DNA from: Anaeromyces robustus | Lineage: Eukaryota; Neocallimastigomycota; Neocallimastigomycetes; Neocallimastigales; Neocallimastigaceae | DNA: 64,000 nucleotides | Assembly (NCBI GenBank): GCA_002104895.1 | Contig: MCFG01000276.1 | Span: 15,001-79,000 of the forward strand | Reading direction: 5' to 3' | Shown here: piece after piece, positions 38,920 to 57,006 of the stretch | How positions within the stretch are numbered: position 1 is the stretch's first letter | Layout: the number at the start of each line of letters is the position of its first letter | Translations under genes and position numbers: made by a program | The notes under the pieces: model-generated | Databases searched by the model: none | Told to the model about the DNA's origin: nothing | What the model saw: only the letters and a program-made list of their open reading frames with translations

Positions 38920-41056
38920 TTAATTATTTAACACTGGTGATGGTGATGAAACATTAGTTGTTGGTGTTGATGTTTGAGTTTTATTTCCAATACTTGATCC
39001 AACAGTAGATGTGGATGAAGATGAGCCCATTAAACCATCAACATGAATTTTCAAACGATGATTATGACGTTGACGATGGTAACGACGTTTATAATTTGAT
39101 TTTGAATGTGGAAAAGAACGATAAGCAAAATGTTCTAAAGTACGAGTATATGGGGAAATTGTTTGATTAGAATTCATTAAATTGTTTAATTGGGCTGCCA
39201 TACTATTATTGGAAGGTTCTATAACAATTTCAGCTGGAAATTCTTCACATACTGTAGATTCTCCATCTGAGTTATAACCAGTTAAATTATTTGGTATATT
39301 ACTATTAGTATTTACAATTTTTCCATTCACATTATTATTATTGGTATTAGTATTAGAAACGATAGAATTATTACGACTGTAAATATTTACTGATGTACCA
39401 TTTATACCATTATTATTATTATTATTAAGAAGGGAAAGGAAAACATTATCATTACTAATAGTACCATTATTATTTTGAGAATTCATATTAGAAGATGTAG
39501 CAACGTTTGATGAAGTAGATGGGGTATTTGAAATATCTGAAATATTAGATTGGCTTGAGTAACCTCTAATATGACCTTTATTTCCTGTGACATATAAAGA
39601 TAATCTTGGAGAGGAAAGTCTGGGTATAATACGGTCAAATTCAGCCTTTTTTTGAACCAAATTTATTTTATCATTATTATTATTATCCATATTATTCTTA
39701 TTTATTACAACATTTTCTAATTCCTTATTATTATTATTATTAATAACAGAAGATGAAGAATTTGATGAATTTAATAATGTTTCATTTTCTTGATCACTAA
39801 AAAGAGTAGTAGCTGATGATATTTGTGATGATCTCTTAGAAGATAAAGTAGATTTACGATTATTCAAATTATTTGATTTATTTGAAGATTTGGCTTTACG
39901 CTGACCCCTATGATAGGTATGAGTATAATTATAACCATGATGACTACAAATAGATATATCTCCATCAGAAACTAAAGTTTTATTAGAATTAAATAATATT
40001 GATCGATTTGGGTTTGAACTTGAATTAGTCATAGAAGATTTTAAACGCGGTGAGGTAATTGGTGAAGGAATATTATATATAATTGTTTCAGTTGGTTGTT
40101 GTAAACGTTTAAATGGATTATCATCAGATACATTGTTAATATCAAAACCTTCTGAAATTAATCTTTGATGTTGTTGATTATATGAAGTTCTTGTTATTGC
40201 TGTACGACGAAGATAATCAACAATTGAAAAATGTTTATCTTTTGTATAAGAAGGATAAGAAGCTTTGGGTATATACAATGGTATTGGTGAAAAGGGTGGA
40301 GTAATTAGCCAACTATCAATATGAATAGATTGACATAAATAATCATTTAATGAAGGGTTAAGAAGACGTAGAATACCACGATTAGCATTAACTGTTTTTA
40401 AACATTTCAAACCACGATAAAGAATAATTCTATTTTCAAAAGAAATACTAGAATCTGGTAAATTGAGATCATTTCCTTTCCATTTTCTTTTCCATTCCAT
40501 CATTTCATTTTCTTCACCAATTAAAGTTTGATTTGAACTATAAATATTATCACTTTCATCACCATATATACTATCACTATCATAAGTACTTGGTGAATAT
40601 GGTACATAAGTATCTCCACTATAACTACGATTATGTGAATTTTGATCAGATGAATTATTAGAAGATTTTGAAAAGTTATGAATAAGTCCTGGTACATCTT
40701 CCATTAAAAATGCACTTATTTGAGATTTTATAATACGTTCAATTAATTTCTTAATTGCTGGCATACTATCAAATGTTGATGAAACATTTATATTCTCTAA
40801 TGGATCATTTTTGAAACAAAATGTTATACCTTTATTTGAAAAACCTAAAGCTGCAATACCACTTAATTTTAAATTACTAATACGTAATCTTACTGGTATT
40901 GGTAAAGGATGATCAGCAGCAATAATACCAGATCCCAATGATAATGTTATTGGAGTTTCAGATACAACTAATGGATTAATCTAATTTTAGTATATAGTTT
41001 GCATTATATTATATGAAATTAATTTTAAAAATAATAATGAACTTTATTAAAAAATC

Positions 41057-41087
<31 letters not shown>

Positions 41088-41467
41088 CATTATTTTATAA
41101 TATAAAAAATAAAAAAATTAATTACCTGTACTGTTGTTCGAATCACAATATATGCATCACCTTGATAAATAATTTTAAATATACCTTTAAATTTTTCTTC
41201 TGACAAATCACCAATTTCCATAACTTCTAAATCCGGAGCCTAAAAATAATACATAATTATAAATAATTTAATATACTAATTAAATACAATAATTATTAAT
41301 TAGTATCATGTATTAATATTTACCTTAGTTCCCATATTTAGCTCTTCAACTTTAATTGACCCTATCATTTGATTTGTTATTCCTTTATTTAAAGCTTCAG
41401 CTAATTTATCTTGTGCCTCATCGATAAAGCTTTTATCGAAAGTTGTCCAATTAAATTTAAAAGCCAT
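38920..41467 (-). CDS. MDM34: Mdm34, ERMES subunit with SMP domain
   Basis: Mdm34 is a component of the ERMES complex that tethers the ER to the mitochondrial outer membrane and transfers lipids through SMP domains. Exons 41324-41467, 41126-41239 and 38920-40980, all phase 0, give 772 residues. The N-terminus is typical: MAFKFNWTTFDKSFIDEA, KVEELNMGTKAPDLEVMEIG, FKGIFKIIYQGDAYIV, then INPLVVSETPITLSLGSGII, IPVRLRISNLKLSGIAALGF and PGLIHNFS. The SMP domain covers about residues 1-190. The remaining 580 residues are disordered and rich in Ser, Asn and Thr, with a basic YKRRYHRQRHNHRLK patch near the end. Known fungal Mdm34 proteins are usually shorter, with a similar disordered tail. If the host is an anaerobic fungus, the partner organelle would be a hydrogenosome (inference). 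Confidence 0.93.
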
Positions 41468-42986
41468 ATTATTATATTATTGAATTTATTATATTAAATT
41501 ATATTGTTTGAATCTATCAGAAAAGAATATAATAAAATGTAATATATTAATATATAATTTAATTAAAAAAAATGATTCAAAAAATAAAAAATACAAATAA
41601 ATATATTTAAAGATTTTTTATTATTTTTATTATTATTTATATATGTGAGTATTTAAATTATATAATTCTTAAAATTATATATATTTAGTTCACACCAATA
41701 ATATATATATTCGTTAATTATTTCTCATGATTCATTAATATAAATAATAATATTATTACATTTATATACTGTGATTAACATTTATTTTATATATAATAAT
41801 ATAATATGTAATATGTACTTACTTTTTATAAAATAATTTTTATTGTATGTAGGAGTTATTATTAATTTCTCTTTAAAAATTTATATATAGTATTCGTATA
41901 TAATAAATTTAAAGATTACTTTTATATTTAATAGATTTTGTCTTTAATTTATAAATAAATATATTTCAATGTGCGCTTTAAAGTAAATAAAAATGTTATT
42001 AATATTAGGAATTATTGGTATACAAAAATGTTTAAATTCCTTAAAATTATTTTTAATATTCCATTGTAAATCTTTGAAATATTTTTTTCTTCAAATATTT
42101 ATATTTATACTTTTTAAAATATATATATATATATTGAAATATAAATAAGATTCCAAAAAAAAAAAAAAAATAGTTTTTTTCCGTTTTAATATATCAAAAA
42201 GTACAAATATAGTCTGTCAAAAAAAATATAAAAATAAATAATAAATTAAATATTTTTAATTATAATAAAAGATATTTAACTTATATTAAAAATAGAAAAG
42301 AAATTTTAATATAATTTTAAACTAAAAGGTTTATACGAATAATATTATTATTTAAAAAAAAGTGATAATTATAATAAATATATTATTCTTAAAAAATCAA
42401 ATGAAAATATTTATTATAATTATTATCACTTTAAAATAAACCGTAATAAAAAGGTATCTTATTTTTTTTTCCTTTTATTTATATTACTATTGAAAATTAC
42501 TATCTATTTGATAAAAAATAATTTTTTCATTAGATTTTAAAAAATTTTCAATAAAAATGAAAATAAATTATTTAATTTAAATTAAAAAAAAAATAAAATA
42601 ACGATTAATATAAAATTAAATGTATATTTTCCTTTTTTTTTTTAATTTTAATCAAATAAATATTTTTATTTATGTATTTTTGTCTGAAGCCTGAATAAAA
42701 AATTTTATTTAATAAATAATTTTTTATATTTTATTATACTTTTTTTTTTTTTTTTTTTTTTGCAAAGATTTAAAAAAATATATATAAATTTTGTTACTTT
42801 TTTAATAATAATTTATTGTTATTATTAATTAAAATTTAAAATATATTTTAACATATATCATTATATATTAGAATATATTGGAATATATTAGTATAATTCA
42901 TATATATTATATATAGAACAAAAAAAAAGAGTAATAGTCAAACTTTTTATTAATATATATATATATTTATTTATTTATTTATATAT

Positions 42987-43021
<35 letters not shown>

Positions 43022-44477
43022 TATTAAACAAATATATTTAAAAATTTAAATATATTAAACGAAAATAAATATTAAATAAATAGAATTTTATGCAAATATA
43101 TAATTATTATAATTATAATTATTTAAATATTATTTATTATATTATATTTATTAATATATAATATTTATATTGTATAATATATTATTTCTATTGTATATAT
43201 TATATAATTAAAAAATATAATTTTTTATTATGATTTAAAATTTTCATATGGAAAAAAATTGATTTAATATGAACGTCTTAAATTATTATATATTATAATT
43301 ATATTATAATAAATATATTTTTCTAAAAAATTGAATTAATAATTCCGTATTTAATATATTATAATATATTAATATAAATAGGATTAATGTAAATTTTAAT
43401 TTATCCATCGTATAGGCTTAAAGGATACAAAAAAATTGATATTATTATTAATTAATATGATAAATATTTAATAACGACATAATGATATAAGATAATGTTT
43501 AGTAATCTTTTATTTTTTATCATTAAATTCATATAATAAAGCAAGTTATATTTTATATACTCTATTAATCACAATTTATAAATTAACTAATAAATAATAA
43601 TTAATAATACTTAATAATATTAACTATTATATTAGTACTGATATTTTATAAATTTTAATACTACAAAAATATTGTTTTAGGATATTTATAGGAAATATTT
43701 ATTTATTATTCCTTAGAATAAATAAAACTTTTTATCTGAAATTAATAATTATTAATCATCATTCATAATTTTTAAAAATAAAATTTTTAAGGTTTACCAT
43801 TTTTGGTAAATATAAATACTTATTGAATTAAAAATTCATATAACATAATATAATATACTAATAATATATTGAAACTTTTATTTCATAGGTCAATTTTTTA
43901 AAAAACTATCACCTATAATATATATTAATATAACCCTAAATTTATTTAATTATTAATAACAGAAGAAAAAAAATAAAAAGGAAATTAAATAATAAAAAAA
44001 TAAAGCAAAAAAAAATAAAACTAAAATAAAAATCGAAGTAATAATATTTAATGACTAATAATTATTAATAATAAAATAACCAAAACTAAAAAATATGTTA
44101 TAATAATTGAATAAATATATTTAATATACAAATAATTTCATTTTATTATTTTTATTATATTCATTATTTATTTATTATTTATTATTATTATTGTATTTTT
44201 TTTTTATAAAAAATCAAAAAACTTATTTATGATATTAATAATAGAGTTGAATATATAAATATATAAATAATAATTATAAAATATTAAAAGAATACTTAAA
44301 AATAAATTACCTAATACTTTTTTCGAAAAGATCTGACAGGAGTTTGATAAAACTAATTTCATTATCTATGAGATTACTTTCTTAGATAGAAACAAGTCGA
44401 TGTCTATATAAACACTATATAATAAAAATACTAACCAAAAATGTTTTTGACGTATTTATTACGGTCTATATCATAAT

Positions 44478-44508
<31 letters not shown>

Positions 44509-45349
44509 GATAAAAAAAAATTATTTGTACAAACATATTAATTTTTATTAATCAAGATTTATTGATTTTTAATAGCCAATAAAATTTAATAGGGATGGAA
44601 GATCCATCATAACAAAAACTTTTTTTTTAATTTACCTAAATTTAAACTTAAATTTATTATATACACTTTGCTTTACATAATCATAATAATATGAAAATAC
44701 AAAAGAAAAGAAAAATAATTTTTCTTTTTCTTTTCTTTAAATATCAAATTTAATTAATTAAACAAAAACAAGAAAAATATTTATTTTATATATTTTTCTT
44801 TTTCATCTTTTTCATTTATTATTTTTATTTTTTATTTTTTATTTTTAATATTAAATATTTCATATTCATATTTATATATTTGATATCATAATAAAATTAA
44901 TTTTTAATATTTTAAGTATTATAATTGCAATAAGAATATCAAAATTATGTACATGTACATATGTATGACTAATATAGTTTAATAATGAAATTATAGTAAT
45001 TTTTTTTTATATTATAATGAATAATGAATTTTGTTATTGTTGATATTATATTTTGTATATATTTTTAATTTTATGAACCACTAAAATCTAAAATAAATAT
45101 TCGTAATTTTAAGTATTTGTTTTACTTATTTTTATTTTAATATTTAATTCTATTTTAAAATATATTTTATATAGGTTAGTTCTCAAATTACTTTTATTTA
45201 ACCCTAACCCTTACATAATTTCTTATATTTATTTTTCTTTACATTTTCATAAAAATTATAAATAATTTTGAAATTATCATTTAATATAATTAATATATAT
45301 TAAATATTATTCTATAAACAAACTTATACAAACACAAATAAATAAGTAA

Positions 45350-45432
<83 letters not shown>

Positions 45433-45553
45433 ATATATTAAGTTATTAAATCAATTTTTTAAATTAATTTTATTGTTAATAGATAAATAAAGTCATAAAA
45501 TTAAAAACAAACAATACAAATAAAGGTCTATTTATATATATAATATTTATAAT
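41468..45553. other. 4 kb gene-free A+T-rich stretch
   Basis: The largest gap in the gene-dense half. No exon recognised on either strand. It contains an inverted repeat around 42361-42433 (AAAGTGATAATTATAATAAA and its complement with a 3-nt insertion), TTTA runs near 42966-43020 and 44485-44510, a telomere-like CCCTAACCC at 45199-45213, and AAAT repeats at 45352-45434. The patch at 44325-44470 is slightly more complex (containing AAAGATCTGACAGGAGTTTG) but shows no frame or RNA fold I can name. Confidence 0.65.
45352..45434. repeat. (AAAT)n microsatellite
   Basis: Pure tetranucleotide run 120 bp downstream of the PAXBP1-like stop codon. Confidence 0.95.
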
Positions 45554-49977
<4,424 letters not shown>

Positions 49978-51600
49978 ATTTTTATATATTAGTTTTAAAT
50001 TATATTTTGAACATAAAATTTGATTTAAATTTTAATAATAAATGATTTATTTTTCAAATTTATAATTAATGTAAGGATGAAAAAAAAAAAAAAGTTACTA
50101 TATTATATTATATTATATTATATTATATTATATTATGTTATATTATCTCATTTTATTTTATTTTATTTTATTTTAATTTAATTCTATTTTATTTTATTTT
50201 ATTTATAATATTATTTAAATAATATTTTATTTATAAATTAATCATTTTTCAATTTTGGTGTATCATCACAAAATATCATGTTATTATCATATATTTATAT
50301 GAAAAATACATATATTTATTAAATTATTTTGGACTATTCCACTTTACTAATAATATTATAATAGCTGATGTTATTATTTTTGTTACTAAGATTTATTATT
50401 ATTATTGGTAAATTTTATTTGTTATTAATTATTAGCATAAATTTTTATATATTTATATTAACATAATAGTAACAATCAAAAATTAAAAAAATATAATTAA
50501 TAATTAATTATTTTATTAATTAATTAATTTTTATATTATTAATATAAATACTATAAATTCACATTATAAATTTGATAAATTTTTTGTTAATCGATTTTTT
50601 TATATATTTATTTTACAATTTTTATATTTATTTTATATTTTTTTTAAAGATATAAAAAAAAAACTTTTATAAAATTAAGTATATATAAAGTTTAATTAAA
50701 AAGTTTTTTTTACATCTATTTAATTGAAAACATAAATCTTATATTCTATTTTTTTTTTAATTTAAAGGAGTAATATACATCAATAGAATATTATAAAACA
50801 CTATTTCAAAACTTTTTATTTATTTGTATATACATCAGATTTTTCATATTCATTTTTTTATTATATAATTCATTTTATTTTACATATTTAAAAGCAAATT
50901 GAGGTAATATATTTCAAAATAAATTAATAAGTAAATTAATTGAAAAATATTCAAATATAATAAATATAAATCAATTGAAATCAATGAATATTTCTTATAT
51001 CATCAACTTATAATAAATAAAATATTTCAGAAAAAAAACAAAAAAAAAACAAAAAACAAAAAACAAAAAACAAAAAAAAAAAAAAAAAAAACAGACAAAT
51101 AAGATAAAAAAGAAGTTATGTCTTAATAGTTATTTTTACAGTTATTTAATATGAATCTTTAAAATTATTGTTAGGTTTTTCTTGTAGTTTTATTTATTTA
51201 TGAAGAAATATAAATGATATAATAATAAAAAAACAAAACAATATTTTTGATGAGAACTTTTAAAAATAAACTCAAGAAACAAAATTAAAAATGGAATATT
51301 GAAATATTTATTTATTATTGCTTATTTTTATTTTCGTTTGTCCATTAAAGACAAAGATATATATTCAATATATGGGAAAAGACAAAATAAAATAATACGC
51401 AAGTTGAAGATGGGAAATAATAATATGATTTGATTTCTTAGTGATATATATTATTATATCACTTTTTTTAAGTGTTTTTTTTTTTTTTTTATTTTTTTTT
51501 TTATTTTTTTTTTTATTTTTCAATAAAAATAAATAAATAAATAATTAAGAAAAAAAATAAAGAAAATAAATAAAAGCTAATAATTCCATTTTCATAACAG
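49978..51600. other. Divergent promoter region of PAXBP1-like and CHTOP-like genes
   Basis: The two genes point away from each other across 1.6 kb. No exon seen. Pentanucleotide repeats lie at 50096-50215 and an (A5-8C)n run at about 51030-51092. The 51290-51480 patch is somewhat more complex and may be transcribed leader sequence of the CHTOP-like gene. Confidence 0.65.
50096..50215. repeat. (TATTA)n then (TTTTA)n pentanucleotide repeat
   Basis: About ten TATTA units become TTTTA units, within 120 bp of the PAXBP1-like start codon. Confidence 0.9.
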
Positions 51601-52427
51601 ATGTTTCGTAATAATAATTCAGGATCAAAATCTGATCGCAGAATAGTATTTAATGCTTCCAATAATAAATCAAGACCAACGAAGCTTAATGATCGGTATG
51701 CATTAACCCCCAAAATATTTAATTAACAACAAAAATTCAATATATTATATTTTTTTTAATTTTTTTTTCTTTTTTTACAAAAAATTAAAGAAAAAATCAT
51801 ACTATATAAAGAGTTGCAATTTAATTAATGAGAAAAAATATTTCCTATTAAAATAAATAAATAAATAATAAATAAATAAATAACAACATAAATAGTTTTA
51901 AGGTAATTGAAGAAAATAGAAAGGCACGTCAATCTTCTGATAGATTTTCTGTAGTTATGAAGAGACGTACTGGTCAAAGACCAAAGGTTAGTCTTTTGCA
52001 AGAAATGTCATCAAAAAACAAAGGTTTAAGAAGAAAACGTTCTGGTGCTTCTATTAGAGATTCTATATCTAAACGTTTAGGTGGTGGAAAGTCTGTCCCA
52101 ATATCTTCAAGACTTGGAAATATTGACATTAAGAAAAGATTAAATATGAGAACCGCAGCCAGTAGAAATAGTAGAACTCAAAGAAATAGAAGAGGTAATA
52201 GTAGTCGTGGACGTGGAAGAGGAAGAGGTAATGGACGTAATGGAGGAAGCAAACGTCCTGCTGATAAAAATTCTTTAGATAAGGAATTAGATAGTTATAT
52301 GTTCCAAAATAAAGAAGTTGCTCAGTCAAATTTAGATGCTGAATTAGATGTATATATGAAAGATAGAAATGATGAAAAAAATACAGGTGATGACAAAAAA
52401 GATGATTCACAAGCTATGCAACAATAA
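51601..52427 (+). CDS. CHTOP/FoP-like RG-rich mRNA-export protein
   Basis: Resembles CHTOP (Friend of PRMT1), an RG-rich RNA-binding partner of the TREX mRNA-export complex that is methylated by PRMT1. Two exons, 51601-51695 and 51896-52427 (GTATGC...AATAG), phase 2, give 208 residues. Near the N-terminus KLNDRFKVIEENRKARQSSD resembles the CHTOP SLNERF segment. The middle has SISKRLGGGKSVPISSRLGN and IKKRLN, matching CHTOP spacing. An RG box (SSRGRGRGRGNGRNGG) follows, and the C-terminus carries two copies of the FoP-duplication motif, LDKELDSYM and LDAELDVYM, before an acidic tail. No RRM is present, which separates it from ALYREF/Yra1. The nearer AG at 51901-51902 would put the frame out of phase, so the acceptor at 51894-51895 is chosen. 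Confidence 0.75.
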
Positions 52428-53807
52428 GTTTTTTTTCTTAATATAACATACCATATAATATAGTATATATATAATATTATATTATATATATTATATTTTT
52501 TATTTATATTTTATATTTTATTTTTTATATTTAAAGTTTATATTTTAATGATATATAAAATTAAATATAAAATTATAAAAACAAAAACGAAAAAAAAAAC
52601 AAAAAAAAAAAAAAAAAACAAAAACAAAAACAAAAACAAAATAACTTTTTTATTTCTTCTTTCATAATTATAATCATATAATTCCTAAATAGTTTTAATA
52701 ATAATACAAAAGTAATAGTAATTTAAAATTTTGTTGAAACAATGAAATATTATTACTTTTATAAGCTTCATTATTTTTCTATATTTTTTATTAAGAATTT
52801 TTAAAGCGAAATCAATGTATGAATATATTTTTTTAATATAAAGAAAAATTTAATAATAAACTTTATAAATCGCTTATTTTTTAAGAATATATATTTCATT
52901 ATAGAACTTTAATATATCATTATAAAAGAAGAATTATGTAAAATTGCTTATATCATATAATACATTTATAAAGTTTTTATAATAATTATATTTATAATTA
53001 ATTATTAATATTTATTTTGTATATTTTTTTTTTTGTTAGTTATAATCAATATTTAAATATTTATATACATATAGATATTATATTTTTTTTAGAAATTTTA
53101 GAATAGTATTAATTGTTATGATAAAACTGTGGTATTAAAAACGATAGTCATGTTGTGATAGGACTTTTTTTTTTTTTTTTTTTTTTTTTAATTTTTATTT
53201 CACTATTTAATTTTACCTACTACAATATATACTTTTTATTTTATTTTATTTTATTTTTTAATTTATATATATTTTATTTTATATTAAATATTCTTAACAA
53301 ACTGGTTTTTGGTGAATATAATATTATTCAATATTTTTATCAATACAATTATATATATATAAAATTGAAAATACTAATTAAATAAAACTTGATATAAAAA
53401 ATAAAAAATAAAAAAAAACTTTCATGTTTTTTATTTTTATATCATTATTATTGTTATTTAAAACTTTATATAAAAGTTTTTTATTTTTTATATTTTATAT
53501 CATTATTATTGCTATTTTTATTTTATATATAAGTTTTTTATTTTTTATATTTTATATCATTATTATTGCTATTTTTATTTTATATTATTGCTTTATTTAA
53601 TATTTAAATTTTTATTTTATTATTATTACTTTATTTAACATTTAAATTTTTATTATTATATATTTATTATTATTTTTTTTTTTTTTAAAAAATACATTCA
53701 TTTTTTTTAATTATTATTAGATATATTATTATTGTGATTATTTTAAGAAAATAATTGTTTATTGAAATCATGGTTTAAAAAAAAAAAGAAATCAAATTTT
53801 AAATTAA
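52428..53807. other. Convergent intergenic region
   Basis: Lies between the ends of the CHTOP-like and PSMG4 genes. It contains an (A5C)n run at about 52585-52640, a T tract near 53164-53190, and two to three copies of a ~65-bp unit with TTTTATATCATTATTATTGC at 53440-53600. No exon found. Confidence 0.7.
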
Positions 53808-54499
53808 TTATAATATGGTTTTTAAGAATTGTATAAGTGCCCTTTCCGAAAAAACATAAATGTCTGGATTATTTGATGTTATGTTATAACTAACAAAAAC
53901 TTGCTTGAAATATTTTGTTGCTATTATTTATTTATGAATTATAAAATTTCAATACATTATTTTTGTTAATATTATTTTATATTTTAATAATTTTGAGGAA
54001 TAAAGAATATTGTTATATAATTTTATTATTTTATTATTTTATTATTCTTTTAATACATACATAATCTTCGAGACATATGTTCACTTATTTCTTCTAAGGT
54101 GTTACCAAGAAGTGTAGTAACAATTGGTACAGGGGACTGGAAAAATACAAATACATTAATAAAAATGGATTCAAATAATAAATGAATTTTATTCAAAAAT
54201 ATATTATATATATATATATATATAATTAAAAATTAAAAAATATTTACAAATTTTGTTTTTATTGACACAGCTAAATTATTAAAATGAGAGATATTATTTT
54301 TTTCATTAAGTAATTCACTCCCAATCCACACAAATACAGAATCAGTAAATAATAAAATTTTATAATATATTATATCATTATCATTAAAGATTTCTGTATG
54401 ATTATATATTTTTATTTTTGGTTTTACTATTTTTAAATCAAATTTATCATTCTCTGATAAAGAATTGTCACTTTCATTATTAGTTAAAATAGATTGCAT
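53808..54499 (-). CDS. PSMG4: Proteasome assembly chaperone 4 (PAC4)
   Basis: PAC4 (Poc4 in yeast) pairs with PAC3 to help build the proteasome alpha ring. Three exons, 54248-54499, 54061-54136 and 53808-53920, join in phase to 146 residues (human about 123). Matches to the family: YYKILLFTDSVFVWIGSE, then FNNLAVSIKTKFSPVPIV, TLLGNTLEEISEHMSRRL and, across the last intron, KQVFVSYNI. The second intron (53921-54060, GTATGT...ATAG) must be removed: without it the protein stops at CMY before the conserved VFVSYN strand. The N-terminal 30 residues are acidic and not conserved. It is divergent from the PPCDC gene, 650 bp away. Confidence 0.86.
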
Positions 54500-55149
54500 T
54501 TTTTTTTTTATATATTTTAAAAAAAAATTATAGTTTTAAAAATAACCTTTTAAAAAAATTAATCTTCTTATAAAGTTTAAAAAAATTTATATAAAGTTAA
54601 ATTATTCATATAAAAATTAATTTTATATATATTACCAATTTATTTATTATTTAATTTAATATATAAAAATTATATTATTACAATAAGAATATTTATTATT
54701 AAAATTAGAGAATTAGTTAGTCAAATTATTATTATTTTTAGTATTTTTATTGAATTGAAATTTCATTTTATTTTTTATATTTTAAAAAATAATTTTAAGA
54801 AACTTAAAAAGAAAAAGAAAAAGAAAAATAAATAAAAAAATAAAAATAAAAAGAAAAAAGGAGAAAGGAAAAAAAAAGTTATCTTTATATTAAAAATAAT
54901 TTGAAAAGCAATAATAATTAAATTTCAATTCCTTAGTATTGTATAATATAGTATATTAAATATAGTTATTTCCCCTTTTATTCTGTGTGTAAGTAAAATT
55001 AATTAAAATAAGAGAGTTTATTACCGAGGTAATAATAAACTTGAATAATTAAATAAAATTTTTTTTTATAAATAGCTAAGGAAATTTTTCTAAATAGAAT
55101 AATAATAATTTTTTTTTTTTAAATAATTTTAGTTATATATAACATTCTC
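54500..55149. promoter_or_regulatory. Shared divergent promoter region of PSMG4 and PPCDC genes
   Basis: This 650-bp spacer must hold both promoters. An imperfect inverted repeat, GTTTATTACC at 55016-55025 and GGTAATAATAAAC at 55028-55040, lies about 110 bp before the PPCDC start in a slightly more complex patch (54965-55045). No established factor site was recognised. Confidence 0.4.
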
Positions 55150-56748
55150 ATGCAACGGACTGATTCATTTGCTCGTCTTCAACAATTAGCAAGAACTTTT
55201 TCAAAGAGTAATTTTGAAGAACTTGGTCGTCTTCCACATGTTTTAATTGCTGCAACAGGTAGTGTTGCTTGTGTTAAAATTCCACAATTAATAAAAAAAA
55301 TATTTGAATTCGAAGATGTATTTATTCTTTATTATAAAATAATATTATTTAATATTAATCAATATGAAATTATATATATGTATTATATTTTATATAAAGT
55401 AAAAGTTTATATACAATTTTATATACTAATTTATATTTTTATATTTTAAATTTGTTAAAATTTTATTTACTATTTATATATATTTCCATTTTTTATCAAT
55501 ATTAATTCCATGAAATTAATTATTTATTATTGTTATACTTATTAAATATCAATAATAAAGAATAATGTTGAAATTAAATTGGTTGCAACAAAAGCTGCTT
55601 TACATTTTATCGATCAAAATCAGATAGATGAAAGAGTTGAATTATATGTTGATGAAGATGAATGGACTGTATGAATATATAATTTTTTATGTATATATAT
55701 AAACTAATTTTATATTAATTGTAATGTATATATATTATATAAATATATATATATTATAATCAATATTAATATTTTATAGTGGCAAAAAATTACAGACCCT
55801 GTACTACATATTGAAGTATTATGAATTTTATTTATTATATTCTATTTCAATATATATATATTAGTATTATAAATTTTATTTTATTTTTTTTTTTAAAAAA
55901 GAAAATAATAATTATTTATTGATTGTAATTTTTTTTTTAGTTAAGAAATTGGACTGATATTATGTTAATTGTACCTTTAGATGCTAATTCTTTAGCAAAA
56001 ATATCAAATGGAATTTGTGATAATTTATTGGTATATGAAGTTCAAATATTATATATATCTGATTATTTTAGTAATTTCTATAGAAAATATAATATTTATT
56101 GAATTAATATATATATATATTTATTTATTAGACTTGTATTGTTAGAGCATGGAATTTTTCAGAAGTAAATCAAAAACCATTAATTGCATGTCCAGCCATG
56201 AATACTCAAATGTGGTTACATCCATTCACCAGTAAACAATTAAAAATACTAAAGGAAGAATTAAGGTTTTTTATTGTTAATCCTATTGCTAAAAAACTTG
56301 CTTGTGGTGATATAGGTTATTGTTTTAATTTATAATAAGTTTTTATAAGATTAAAATTACTTACATAAATATATATTATATCATATAAATTAAATATATT
56401 TAAATATATTTTTTTTCTTTCATTTTTTTTTTCTTTTTAATATTTATATATATATATATATATATATTTATTTATGGCAATAATTAAATTTATTCAGGAA
56501 TGGGCGCATTAGCTGAAGTTCCAACTATTGTTAAATATTTACATACATTTTTAGAGGAATGGAATAATGTTAAAAATAAAAATATTCAAGAAGGCTCTTT
56601 GTTAAATAATGAAAATAATGATAATAATAATGATGAAAAAATCAATGATAAGTCTTCAACTACTGAAGTAACGACAGCAATTGATCGTTTAAAGATTAAA
56701 AATAGATTACCTTCACAATTATCAAATGCATATTTATGTGATATATAA
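55150..56748 (+). CDS. PPCDC: Phosphopantothenoylcysteine decarboxylase (CoA synthesis)
   Basis: FMN-dependent decarboxylase that turns 4'-phosphopantothenoylcysteine into 4'-phosphopantetheine in coenzyme A synthesis; homologous to AtHAL3a and yeast Cab3/Hal3. Six exons, 55150-55317, 55561-55668, 55780-55815, 55941-56030, 56132-56315 and 56498-56748, give 278 residues. Key elements are all present: the FMN-binding start VLIAATGSVACVKIP, the catalytic His in DPVLHIELRNWTD, LIVPLDANSLAKISNGICDN, the substrate-clamp PAMNTQMW, and the active-site Cys in LACGDIGMGALAE. This suggests an active decarboxylase rather than an inactive Hal3-type regulator. Exon 3 is only 36 nt. The C-terminal 50 residues are Asn/Glu-rich and variable. 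Confidence 0.95.
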
Positions 56749-56887
56749 AACAAAAACAAAAACTAAAATTAAAATCAATAAAAACAATACGATGAAACAA
56801 ACAAACAAACAAACAAACAAATATAAAAAAAAATAATAATAATAACAAAGAATAGTTATATTATAATAAATTATCAATTGTTTAATA

Positions 56888-56938
<51 letters not shown>

Positions 56939-56943
56939 ATTAA

Positions 56944-57006
<63 letters not shown>

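Noticed and set aside
38920-40938. Mdm34 starting at the TTG before GSGII
   Set aside because: Two upstream exons restore the full conserved N-terminus MAFKFNW...; the internal start would remove half of the SMP domain.
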